In this document: positions 27,780-39,194 of the stretch, one piece after another
Layout of the letters: each line of letters starts with the position of its first letter
How positions within the stretch are numbered: position 1 is the stretch's first letter
Origin: Phaseolus vulgaris
Taxonomy: Eukaryota > Streptophyta > Magnoliopsida > Fabales > Fabaceae
Direction: 5' to 3'
Assembly (NCBI RefSeq): GCF_000499845.2
Contig: NC_023758.2
Coordinates: 43,383,524-43,447,523 of the forward strand
DNA: 64,000 nucleotides
Notes under the pieces: generated by a model
The model's input: only the letters and a program-made list of their open reading frames with translations
Database searches by the model: none
What the model was told of the DNA's origin: nothing
Translations under genes and position numbers: made by a program

Positions 27780-30045
27780 ATGGTTGAGCTTCCGTTCAGC
27801 TCAAGGGCTATTCCAACATTGTTCATTCTCTGTTTCTTCCTTATTTTTGGGAATTTCCGCAATGCAGAGGCCAGAAATAGACATTACAAATGGGAGGTGA
27901 AGTATGAGTATAGGTCCCCTGATTGCTTTAAGAAGCTTGTTATCACAGTCAATGGAATAACTCCAGGACCCACCATCCAGGCTCAGGAGGGTGACACAGT
28001 TGTTGTTCAAGTTAACAACACTTTGATCACAGAAAATCTTTCCATCCACTGGCATGGGATTAGACAGGTTTGGCTTCATTTTCTACCCCAAAATATTTTT
28101 TCAAAATATAAGCTTGAATGAAAGAGATTTAAATGATTAATTTAGACTTTTCATCTGTTCTTATTGATTATTCATGTGTATGGTTTGTATGTGGCAGATT
28201 GGAACTCCTTGGTTTGATGGATCAGAAGGGGTAACTCAATGTCCTATATTGCCTGGCGACACATTTATTTATCAGTTTGTTGTAGACAGGGTTAGTTCCA
28301 AAATTCTAACTTATATTAACCCACATGAATAATCATGTTAATTCCTTATCTTCTGTTTGCTGTTTGGTGTTCAATTCTTTCATACATAACACCAAAACAG
28401 TTCTTAGTGTCTTATTTGCTTGAATATTTTGTTACAGCCTGGTACATATCTTTACCATGCTCACTATGGAATGCAAAGGGAAGCGGGGTTATATGGACTA
28501 ATTCGTGTGGCACCCCGTGACCCTGAACCCTTTAACTATGACTTTGACAGAAGCATTATTCTGAATGATTGGTACCACAAAAGCACTTATGAACAAGCTG
28601 CTGGACTGTCTTCAATTCCATTTCAATGGGTGGGAGAACCTCAGGTAAATTAATTGTTCAATGCAAAATCTACCATCTTTACTATTTCCTTTCTTCAATG
28701 TGTAACTGTTGGTTTTATTCTTATTCTTTGTATATATTTGTTTTCCCCAGTCACTTCTGATTCATGGAAAAGGAAGATTCAACTGTTCCAAATCTCCAAG
28801 CTTGAGCACTGATGTTTGTGACATATCAAAATGTTCTCCCTTTATACAAACTGTGATCCCAGGCAAAACATACCGACTCAGAATTTGCAGCTTGACTGCT
28901 TTATCCGCTCTTAGTTTCCAAATAGAGGTAATCAAAGGTTTTATATTCATACAAATTCTTTCAATTAGCTTAAATCGAAGTATAACTTAAACTGAAAGTT
29001 TAATTTATTTATTCTGTCATAATCTTCTTCCTTACATGTCATGCTATTCTTTTGCCACTTGATAATAACTTCTGACTTGTCAATGCAGGGCCATAATATG
29101 ACGGTGGTTGAAGCAGATGGTCACTATGTTGAACCATTTGTGGTGAAAAACCTCTTCATATACTCTGGTGAGACCTATTCAGTTCTGGTGAAAACAGATC
29201 AAGACCCATCAAGAAACTATTGGATCACCTCAAACGTGGTAAGCAGAAACAGAACCACCCCACCAGGGTTGGCCATTTTCAACTACTACCCCAACCACCC
29301 AAAACGGTCCCCTCCAACGGTTCCACCTTCCCCTCCTGCATGGGACGACGTCGAGCCAAGGCTGGCACAAAGCCTCGCCATCAAGGCACGCCAAGGGTAC
29401 ATTCACAAGCCCCCAACAACCTCGGATAGAGTCATAATGCTCCTCAACACGCAGAACAACGTAAGCGAGCGCAGACACTGGTCTGTGAACAATGTCTCTT
29501 TCACACACCCTCACACCCCTTATCTCATTGCCCTCAAAGAGAACATAACCAACGCATTTGACCCCACTTCTCCCCCTGACGGCAGTGAATTTGCCAACTA
29601 CGACATTTTCAGTGTGGCTGAAAACGCGAATGCCACTACTAGCAACGGCATTTATAGGCTGAAGTTCAACACAACGGTGGATGTTATACTTCAAAATGCC
29701 AACACCATGAACAAAAACAACAGCGAGACGCATCCGTGGCACCTTCACGGGCACGATTTTTGGGTTCTGGGTTATGGGAAAGGAAAGTTTGACGTGAAGA
29801 ATGACACGAAACAATATAATTTGGAGAACCCCATTATGAAGAACACGGTTCCGGTGCACCCCTTTGGTTGGACAGCGGTGAGGTTTAGGTCGGATAACCC
29901 TGGCGTGTGGGCTTTCCATTGCCATATAGAGTCTCACTTCTACATGGGCATGGGAGTGGTTTTTGAAGAAGGAATAGAAAGGGTTGGGAAGCTACCTTCA
30001 TCCATCATGGGCTGTGGTCAAGCCAAAGGTTTTCATAACCCATAA
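27780..30045 (+). CDS. AAO: L-ascorbate oxidase-like multicopper oxidase
   Basis: Five exons: 27780-28067, 28198-28290, 28438-28644, 28751-28927 and 29089-30045. The joined frame is 573 residues, the usual length for ascorbate oxidase. Residues 1-31 are a hydrophobic secretion signal ([13 protein letters not shown]). All four copper-binding blocks are present: HWHG (90-93), YHAHYGMQ (133-140), HPWHLHGH (470-477) and [12 protein letters not shown] (532-543). These supply type 1, 2 and 3 ligands, with M543 as the expected axial type 1 ligand. Several NxT/NxS sites indicate a glycosylated apoplastic protein. Ascorbate oxidase takes electrons from ascorbate and reduces oxygen to water, which sets apoplastic redox state. 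Laccases and SKU5-like proteins were considered. The [14 protein letters not shown] and [17 protein letters not shown] regions fit ascorbate oxidase better, and SKU5-like proteins lack several copper histidines. The real start is the ATG at 27780. Confidence 0.93.
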
Positions 30046-31082
30046 TTATCATACACTTCCTTTCATTCTATTCTTTTTTACATGAACTTTCTTTCTCTTG
30101 CAATCGATGGCAAGAACTGATATATGTTAGATAGAGTTCTTAGTGACAGAATCACTGTAATACTCAATAACTATATATCTTATTGTTATGACCAAAAACG
30201 TGTCAGCAACTGCGTTTTGAAAAAAAATTGTCACTTACTATAGTTCAGATGAATTTTTCTTTAAGAGACTCACTATAATACTCTTATGATGATAACTATT
30301 ACTTCAAATGTTTAGCAATAATAAATACACTCCACTTCTAAAAATTATAAACTTTTTTCAATACACAATTTTTGGTTTATAGTATTAAAGATTTAAATAC
30401 TCGCTAATTATTTTATTAAAAAAATCAACTAGCTAGTGAACGAATATAAAGGTCGAAAGTTCAACAAAATTTGGTATTTTCTAATTTAACTTTTTATCAT
30501 TTATATATCAAATACAAATTGCGTCATTTGATTAGAAAGAATGCTCATTTTTATTGGTAATATATTGAATAACCTTTTATTCTACTTTACTTTAAGTACG
30601 AGATTTTTAAATTATTTTCAAAACTTTTATTTCATTATAATTTTCTTATAAGCACTCATATTTTTATAATTTTTTTATTTACAATTTACCTTTGAATATC
30701 TTAAAAATAATTTAACTATCCTTTTTATTCCTATTTTTCTTGTAAAGCACATTTCAATTATTGCTGCCACTGAGATCAGATTGACCGTACTTTATAAAAA
30801 AATAACTAACTTTTGTTAAGGACCGAGTTAAGTAAATATAATATTATTATTTTGACTGTTGACTAAATAATAAACATATGCACCCACAAAAATTTAAACA
30901 GAAACCACAAGTAATAATGAAAAAGAAAAAACCTTTTAAATTAATAACCAGATGTTGAACAGATATTTTCACATATGTATGGGAGAAAATTTAATTTATT
31001 TTCTTGTAATCACAAAATGAAAGATTGAGATTAATAGTGATTCATTTTCATTATATATAATAATATTAATATAAGTAAGTAA

Positions 31083-31083
<1 letters not shown>
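30046..31083. other. AT-rich spacer downstream of the ascorbate oxidase gene
   Basis: 3' flank and AT-rich DNA with no gene, RNA or repeat recognised. Confidence 0.5.

Positions 31084-31138
<55 letters not shown>
31084..31138. repeat. (AT)n microsatellite
   Basis: About 55 bp of AT units, directly against the left edge of the dispersed repeat that follows. Confidence 0.95.
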
Positions 31139-31140
<2 letters not shown>

Positions 31141-31141
<1 letters not shown>

Positions 31142-31469
31142 AACGGGTGTTGGAACTAGAGAACGATTGTTTTTACTTCTACCTTCGGTTGTTATCACTC
31201 TAAACTTTCTGTTTCATCTTCCTCCTCTCGATCGTCTGGTCTCACAGGCAGAGATAGTACCTGTAGAAGATAGTCCAACGCTCAAGTCAGAGTGTCGGTC
31301 ATCGAGTGTTAGAGTACTTTAAATAATGACATAGTTTTTAGGGTTTGTGCTATTTATATTTTCTTAATAGGTCTTTGTTGATGTGCCAAATTAGGAGGTT
31401 GATTCATGTTTAGGGTTGTGTTAAACAATCCTTAATTATAGATTAACTTTGCTTACTTGATCAACTCAA
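31141..31469 (+). repeat. Dispersed LTR-like repeat, copy 2
   Basis: Aligns by eye with 1753-2090: CTTCCTCCTCTCGATCGTCT, a CCTGTAGAAGATAGTCCAAC block, GCTATTTATATTTTCTTAAT and GATTCATGTTTAGGG. No coding capacity. It seems to lack the right end present in copy 1. Confidence 0.55.
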
Positions 31470-32135
31470 GATGAAATCTTATTATTGTAGTTATTGATCG
31501 TAGTTGATTGATTGAATGGTAAATATATATAATATATAATAAGAGTGAGTATGCTTATATATACTCTGGATCTATTTCCTATATATTTATTTGACTGAGA
31601 AGGCAATTGTATTTGAGTTTTATATCATCTTCAGTATATAATTTTGGCTTAAATACGTGCTGTTTCGTCAAACACGCTTCTCTGATAACTTCATCGATCA
31701 TCACCAAACTAATAGTCGACTACTAGTTAGAAAAATAAAATAAAATATATATGACACTAAATATTTTTTCACGTTAACTAATAGTTTGGTAAATATTTTT
31801 TCTTAGAAACTAATAACATTATTACGACTACATTAAAGTATACTTTAAAAGACGTGTTGAGTTAATCATAAGACGTAGTGTCATGTGGAAAGCGCGTTCA
31901 TCCCGAAAGGGAAATTTTAATAGTTTATATATAAATGTCGCATGCATTGTAACTCTTTTCAGCGTCTCCTAATCTACTTTTAATAGTTCTGAAGATAAGG
32001 ATATACCAAAAATTGATACTAATTCAATATTAGTGAGTTTTAAGAATTTAATTTAATGATTAGTGAAGTTTTCTTTACAAGCTAAGTTGCATCAATGAAA
32101 CGCTGAGTAGCTGATAATTTAGATTTTAAATTTTG

Positions 32136-32601
32136 CTGGGGTGGGAAAGGGAAGGGCTGTCTGTGGTCCGCTGAAAAAAACGTGGGATGGGTTATTTATT
32201 AAAAATCCGCTAGTTCATTTAGACCCGTCCCGCATAGTTCGTACGGGTCAAGTGTGGGACGAGGTGGGTTGATCCGCATAACTTTAAAATGTAGAATTTT
32301 TTTATACTTTCATATTTTCTTCATGTAACCTCATATTTCACATTCCGAAAAATTTAATAACATCGTAGTAAGCATCGTTTCATGAAAATAATATTATGAG
32401 ATTATTTAACTAATGCATCTAGATAATAAAAATTCAATTTTTTTATTTAAAAAATATTTCTTATGCGGGTTCGGTCAACCATTATGGAGAGCCGGCTACA
32501 AAAATTAGCCCACAGATTCTATGTAGGATGGGTCAAGTGCGGGACAGGTCAAGTGCGGGACGGACCTATATGGAACGAGTCAACCCACATTGTCATCCTT
32601 A
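32136..32601. mobile_element. Candidate hAT-type MITE
   Basis: The left end reads CTGGGGTGGGAAAGG and the right end ATTGTCATCCTTA. These resemble the common plant hAT ends TAGGGGTGGCAA and TTGTCATCCCTA. Near each end lie GC-rich blocks made of GGGTCAAGTG and GGGACGAG/GGGACGG units in related arrangements, separated by AT-rich DNA. No open frame. No 8-bp target duplication could be fixed, so boundaries are approximate. Confidence 0.4.
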
Positions 32602-33997
32602 TAATATAGAGAGGAAAGGAGATAAAAAAGAAAGAAAGTTTAAAGGAAATAAATTTCTTTTATAAAAAAAAAGAGTATAAAAATTATTTATTCAATTATG
32701 GAGAAACAGTCTTGAACATATAAACGTAAATATGAATCTTGAACATTAATTGATAATAATTTACAACATGTTCTTTTGTAGTTGGCATGTGCTATACCTA
32801 AGTCAAAACCATATATAAACTCAATAGTTAATCGCAACGGAAATTACGAGGCAACCCACAGAAGCTGTTGCTCATCAAGTTGAAGAAAAAAAAATATTGA
32901 AAATTTGAATTTTCTATCACGAACTTAGCGTCAAAAGTTAAATAGTTGTTTCCATCATTCTTTTTTCGCAATTTAAAATAAAATGACAGACAAAATAATT
33001 TTTTGAAAATTTAAAATAAGAATTGTTTTCTTAGACTAAATCCATTTCTAAAGTCCATGAATATCCCTTTCTTATTTTCATTTTTCTACCGTTTAGATAT
33101 CTTCATTTGAGCTTATCTTCTACACATCACTTTCCGTGTGTATTAACATCATTTTTCAATAGCACATTGTGATTTCTTAATATAATATAAAAAAACGATG
33201 ATACTCTCTTTTTTAAGTCCTATTTAAAAAAAATGGTTAAGTACTTCACAAATATAAAACTAAATTTAATATTTCAAAAAATTGATTAATCATTTTTTAT
33301 TTTTATGTAAAAGAAATATCAAATTAGTTAGTCTGAGTACGTTGAGTAAGTTTATAAATCAGATAAATAAAATTTTCATAGTTGTATTTTTTTAACCACA
33401 ACTTAACATCAAACTTAAATTTAACTAATTTTATTAATAAAATGAAATTTAAAAAATAATTATCAATTTGAGTGTAAAAATAATTTCAACTTAATTCAGT
33501 TTGTATCATAAATCATCAAATTAAAAAGCATAATTCAAGCTATCGTAATTTTTTTACTCAACTCATTCGTTACAAATTTGTTTGTTTGGTTTAATAAATA
33601 AATTTAAATTTGAGATTACGAGTAATTTTAAAATAAGTCAAACTCACGTTTTAAAATAACAATATTAAAGTATATATTTGGAAAAAAGTATATTCTTCTT
33701 CTACTAATTAAGTGTTTCTATTTTTCTACTAATAATATTCATAAAAAACTCTATTTAGTATCTAGTGTTTTTTCACTTAAAAATAAAAAGAAAAAAATGA
33801 CAAATTTAAAAACTGTATTTATATTATGAATATGTTAAACTAGTCTTGATATTTTTAACAAATTAAATTTAAACTATTATTAGACTGGCTTGTATAAAGG
33901 AGCCAGTCTTAATTAAGATTGGTCTTAAGATAAATGAGTAAACTAAGACATTGCAAAATAGAAGGTATGTTCTCACTTTGAGGATGGACAATATATG

Positions 33998-34030
33998 GGG
34001 GTGTGTGAAGAAATTAAGGGGCGCAGGAAG
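33998..34030 (-). repeat. MITE end fragment
   Basis: On the minus strand it starts CTTCCTGCGCCCCTTAATTT, similar to the inverted repeat of the MITE at 4016-4427. Confidence 0.4.
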
Positions 34031-34079
34031 AATTATCTTTAACCCCAAACCCTAAATCGAGAACTATTTCTTTACACAT

Positions 34080-34354
34080 CTTCATATTTTCTTCTCTCAC
34101 TTCCATAATTTTTTATATTTTCAAAAATATTCCTCTGTAATGTTTTGGATTATGTAATTTGTAAGTTTTTTTTTTTCAAATTCGTAATTAATTTATAGAT
34201 TACATAATCTAAAAGTCTTTTTTCATATACATGATTAGTTTCTAAATTATATAATAAAGTCTTTTCTAATATGACATTAGCTTCTGGATTATGTAATCCT
34301 GAAACTTTTTTTCCAGATGGATATGTCTAAATTACATAATCCAAAAACTACTCT
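34080..34354 (+). repeat. Repeat homologous to 14955-15190, in opposite orientation
   Basis: Matches the reverse complement of 14955-15190 over nearly its full length, with about 60 extra bases that add one more GGATTATGTAATCC unit. The units occur in alternating orientation. No coding capacity. Confidence 0.6.
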
Positions 34355-36473
34355 TAAATTTAGACTTTCAGATTGTATAATCCAGAATATCATTTTTTTT
34401 AAATATATTTCAAATTACATAATTCGTAAGCTATTTTCGAATCCAATATTAACTTCTAAATATGTAATCCAAAATATAAGAGTAATATAAAAATAATACA
34501 AATATATTTTCAGGTTTTGTTGTATGGAGTGAGAGAGAAAAACATAGTCCTGATCGAGATAATGAATCAAAACAATTGGACTTGGTTATGGAAAACTTTT
34601 TTTCATGCACCTCCGTACAATTTTATGACACCCATAACTTTTAAAATACCAGAAATATTTTTTTATATTTAGTGGGTGATTCATTAAAAACTCTAGATTA
34701 TAGATCTAGAAGGTATTTCCAGTTTGAAAATATCTTAGAATTCTATAATCCAAAATAAGTTTCTTCAAAAAGTAGATATTTTTAGATAACAAAAATTATA
34801 AGATATTTTTAAATTGCAAAATCCAAATTTATTCACTAGTATCAAATAATTATACTCCATATTTCCATCTTATTTTCTATTCACTTTCTTAATTCAAAAA
34901 ATCTCAATTTTTACTATTTTTCACTTTAATCTAAACAATTACCATTTCCTTAATCCAAACAAATTCAGTATGATTCTCTATTAATCAACCTTTATCTTAA
35001 CTCATTGGATTTTTAGCTCAATTTACTCTGTATACAAATAAATTACTCTGCTCTTTAAAGAATTGATACATTAGGCATATGATCGATTCATATGTTATAT
35101 GTTTGATAAATATGAGAGGTATAAGATAGATAATCATAAAGCAATGATTAAGCTTCAAAGTCATACAGTGCCTTGGCATGCAAGGTTTTTAATTTTTAAA
35201 TCAAGTTGGACAAACGAATTAAGAGCTTATACATAGACCATGAGACCCTCATTTTAACGACACACATGCATAATACTCTAGTTAAAAATAGCTTTCTTCT
35301 TAAAAATTGTCTGCCTACAAAAATAATTATATGTATTTGAAAAATAAGTTTAAATGTTTATTGAAGTTTTTTTATTTATAAACTTATTACTTTATCTTTT
35401 AGTTAGTAGATCTTATGATAGTGAAATATAATCTGAATTACTGCGTTTTATTTTTAAATGATTATTAACTGATTTGTTACTATAATAACTAATACATAAC
35501 ATATTTAAATTAATTTCTAAATATAGTTATTCTATAATACCTGAGTAAATAAAATAAAAATATATATGTGATAATAAATTATATATATATATATGTATTA
35601 CTTAGGAATTTAAATATGCTAAATAGAATTTCACCGAATTAATCGTCAAAAGCACACCTTATAGTGTACTATTATTGTAAAAAAGAAATATTTTTAATAA
35701 ATATTGGATTTTGTGTTCTAAATTATGTCTATTTTTTTAAGTTAATTTTTTCATTTTGATCACTCGATATATTACTTTTATCAGAATATTTTTAGGATAA
35801 AGACATGGTCAAATGAAAATTGATTTGTTGACTATCACTTTTTAAAAATAATTATCTAAGTTTTGTAATTTTAAAATATTGTATTCAATAATAATAAGCA
35901 ATATAAAAATAAAGTTGAAATAAAGTAATATATTTAATTGCATAATGATATGGATGTGAAACTAGTATGGTGAAATATATCATAAATTAAAAGAACAATT
36001 GCAAATAAGAAGTTTAAGGAACACTTCCAGGAGGAGAATTACCCATACAAAAAGAGAAAAATAATAATTTGACATTTTTAAAAAATAAAACAGTCATGTA
36101 CAACTCACTTTAATAATATAATAATATGTATTAGTATAATTTAAAAAATAAAAAAGTATAATCAATAAATTAATTCCAATGAGTGTTTTTTAAAAGAACA
36201 AAGCTTATTTGACAAGGTCTAATAGTAGAAACCAACTGTTCTACTGGTATTCTCCTATGTAACTCTTTTCAAAATAAAATATTATATTATATGAAATAAT
36301 ATTAAATAGAAAAATATACATCAACCTTCTTCTAATATAAAACTTTATTTTTTTCATCTAAAATTTCATTTTTTTTTTATAAAATAACAAAAATACTCTT
36401 TCTTTATATTATCAATGAGTTGGTTCTAAATATATCATTCCTCTATTAAATAATGATATCTTCACTTAACATC
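34355..36473. other. AT-rich spacer
   Basis: A further MITE-like end (CATGCACCTCCGTACAATTT, about 34604-34623) is followed by A/T-rich degenerate units to about 34820. The rest is AT-rich with short AT runs. No gene seen. Confidence 0.5.
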
Positions 36474-36660
36474 TAAAAAGTTATCATTTTATATTAATAT
36501 AATATTAAAAAATTATTATTTTATATTAATATAATATTAAAAAATTATTATTTTTTATTAATATAATACTTTATTTAAAAAACTATTATTTTATATTAAT
36601 ATAATATTAAAAAATTATTATTTTTTATTAATATAATATTTTATTAAAAAATAGTTATTT
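36474..36660. repeat. AT-rich minisatellite, unit 31-38 bp
   Basis: Five to six head-to-tail units, each built as poly-A, TTATTATTTT, then TATTAATATAATA. Some units carry an extra TTTATT. Pure A/T, with the self-complementary core ATATTAATAT. Confidence 0.8.
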
Positions 36661-37305
36661 GAGTTATTGTTTTTTAATATTAGATCTAAAAATACTCCAC
36701 AACCAATAATATTATTATTTTAATATTTTTTATATATTATTTTATTACAAATTTATCCTTATATATATATATATATATTAAAAGTATGGAATTTAGAGTT
36801 ATATTGTGAAAGCATAATTTAGGTTTCTATTTCTTGTTTCTATCCTATCAATACTTTTTCGTGTAAAGATTGAAAAGTCATTTTAAACATGTATTTTAAG
36901 AGTGAGTGTAAAAGGATCACTTCCCTAAAAAAATGAAAAAGGTAGTTTAATATCCACTCAAAATAAATACACTTACTTGAGAACCTATTCTAGAAATATA
37001 ATAATATATATTAGTATTTTAGATTAAAATGTAAACAAATCTGATTAAAATATGAATATTTGTACTATAAACCAAAATTTACCAAGAATGCTACATACTT
37101 AAAAAATTGTTAAGCTTTTACTGAAGAACAAAGTCAACAAGATTGACTGACTATGACTATACACAGCCGAGGCTCAAAGTAAAGGAACACTCACATTTCA
37201 CAGGAATACACAAGCTAAAGAGAACTAACATCCATAATAGAGTCAACAAACTACAAGTTTCACTTCAACAGGGATCGATCATCGTGGAATTGAGGATGAC
37301 ATTAT
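36661..37305. other. Spacer and 3' flank of the fasciclin-like gene
   Basis: AT-rich to about 37080, then less so towards the gene end at 37306. The part at 37140-37300 is probably 3' untranslated sequence. Confidence 0.45.
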
Positions 37306-38733
37306 TCACAGGCCATGGTGGTCTTCAATCTCCACAATTGCCTTGACCTGATGTATTGGAGGCACCCCAGTGACGCAACTTCCACGTCCATCAAGAGCGG
37401 AACAAGTTCCCTGCGGCATCTGTTCTGCAGAATATCGAACATCACCCTCTCCTTCACCGCCTATGATAGTATCATAAGCAGCAGCCACAGGATTGATATG
37501 CGGAAACGGCAAATACACACTGTGCACCACGATCTTCACGTTGCGGATCAAATCTGCAACCTTAACCCTCACGTAGTTAATCCTCATCGGTGCCGACATC
37601 TCTCCTCCGCCGGAGGTCGTGATGAGCAGCGGCTGACCTCGTTCCAGCGTCGGCAGAGCAGTCCCGGCCGGAAGCTTCTCCAGATCCGCAATTGACAGGT
37701 ATTGGTTCGGCACGACGTGGAACCTGACGTTACTGATGTACGCGTGCGAACCGGAGAAAATGGAGAGGTCGTCGACGGCGAACACGGTCATGTTGTTGAG
37801 AGTCACGAGCTCCGCATACTTCACCTTCATCGCCAGAGCGAGGATGCTGAAGCCGTTGTTGCGGAGCCTGAGCATCGCATCTCGGAGCATCAAGCGCATC
37901 ATAGAAGGATGCGCAGCCGCATTGTTAGAGTGGAGATGATGCTGGCCGTGACCGGAACGGTGATCCGGATGGAACGGAAACGAGAGCGACGTCATCCTCT
38001 CCACCTCGCAAGAGAAAGGAGATAGTGGAGAGACGAAACCTTGGAGGCCGTGAACAACGACCATGCCGTTGTTGAAGAGATCCGGTTGCGTGATCTCCAC
38101 ACCGCCGACGAAAACCTTCACGAAAGAGGAAACAAATACATCTTAGTAATTAAACTGAACAGAAAATAAAACTGATTCCGACAAAAATTAATCTATAAGT
38201 TAACATGAGAGGAAGACCTTTGCGTCGGCTATGGTGTTGTTCCTCTTCGTGTTCCTGTTCTGATGAAGCGTCTCGGAGGTAACAGTGATGCAACGGCCTG
38301 CACTCAAGGTCTCAATCTTGGTGCCGAAAGCAAGTTTCTGGAGATAATCGATGGTGAAGAGGCCGGGAACGGTGTGTTCGCGGAGGAGGTTGGGGACGGA
38401 GCAAGAAAAGCAGGTGCGGAGAGAGGCATCGGAGGGAGCGAAGATTGTGGAAGGGCCGGTCCAGGCTGAGGAAGCGGTGGTTGCTGCGTCGGAGAGCGAC
38501 GGCGCCGCCGTTGCCAGCTCGTGGAAACCCAGGTGAGATAAGATCGGAGGGAGAAGCGCGGTGTGAGAGAAGAACGAGTGTTCTTGGATATTGTGCGGAG
38601 TTGGCGGAGGATTGGAAGGCTGGAAGGGAGCTTCGAATCCTTCGTTGGAGGCGGTGACCTTGGTGCCGTAGAGTATGGCAGCGAAAGACGCGGTGCAGAG
38701 AAGCGCTAATCGCAGGGAGAAAGAATTTTCCAT
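37306..38733 (-). CDS. FLA: Fasciclin-like protein with two FAS1 domains (FLA20/21-like)
   Basis: Two exons on the minus strand: 38733-38218 and 38115-37306, joined to 441 residues. Residues 1 to about 28 are a secretion signal. A short proline-rich stretch (QPSNPPPTP) precedes FAS1 domain 1 (about 50-203), which has STIFAPSDASL and a YLQKLAFGTKI block. FAS1 domain 2 (about 245-375) has MTVFAVDDLSIF, YISNVRFHVVPN and VVHSVYLPF. Between them, residues 221-241 are histidine-rich (HPDHRSGHGQHHLH). The C-terminal tail (376-441) is hydrophilic with two cysteines, so no GPI-anchor signal is seen. FAS1 proteins are extracellular adhesion-type proteins. Proline motifs for arabinogalactan glycans are few here, so the label arabinogalactan protein is by family only. 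The ATG at 38733 has a TATA box about 75 bp upstream and starts the signal peptide. Confidence 0.88.
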
Positions 38734-39194
38734 GGCGGAGAGAGTATTCAAGAAGCGGAGATTGGAGTTGGGAGTGAGTGCAAGCGGGAAATGTAGCAAG
38801 TGAGGTGCTTATATGAGCGCGCGCGAGTGAACGGTTTTGAAAAGTTCGTTAGGGGTACTTGTTAGTTAGGTGGCTGTTCGAGTGAGAACGTTCTCGAGTT
38901 TCTTTATCTTTTTTTATTAATTATTTGTGTTCAGACCTTGGTAATCTCTCGGTCCATCTGGTGGCCCAATTAAGTTTTGTAGGCCCAATAGGTATCTTTT
39001 TTTGTAGCCCAAAAAATAAAATGTAGAGTTTATTTTTGTTTTTTTTTCTTGAATAAAATCTTTAGACAGAAGATATTTAAATATTTTCTTTAAACAAAAA
39101 ATGAAGAATAGGAATGAAAATGCTAACCGTTAATATTGGGAGTGAGGCACAGAAAGAGTTGAAGAGATATAGATAACGTGAAACAGAAAGGAAA
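38734..39194. promoter_or_regulatory. Shared divergent promoter of the fasciclin-like and FKBP13 genes
   Basis: Start codons of two divergent genes are only 461 bp apart. The minus-strand gene has an ATATAAG TATA box at 38808-38814. The 12-bp palindrome GAGAACGTTCTC (38884-38895), followed by GAG, makes an alternating GAAnnTTCnnGA(A/G) heat-shock-element-like site and includes an ACGT core. Three site II-like elements, GGCCCA at 38963-38968 and 38982-38987 and AGCCCA at 39006-39011, lie nearer FKBP13. Site II motifs are frequent in divergent promoters and in genes for organelle proteins. Function is inferred. Confidence 0.6.

Larger units (their letters stand above)
31470..34079. other. AT-rich spacer with element fragments
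   Basis: No gene seen. A GC-richer block at 32136-32601 has hAT-like ends (listed separately). A MITE end facing left lies at 33998-34030. The remainder is A/T-rich and featureless. Confidence 0.5.

Noticed and set aside
29230..29937. 235-codon open frame antisense to ascorbate oxidase exon 5
   Set aside because: It lies wholly inside a certain coding exon, has no recognisable domain, and is explained by the GC-richer third positions of the sense gene.
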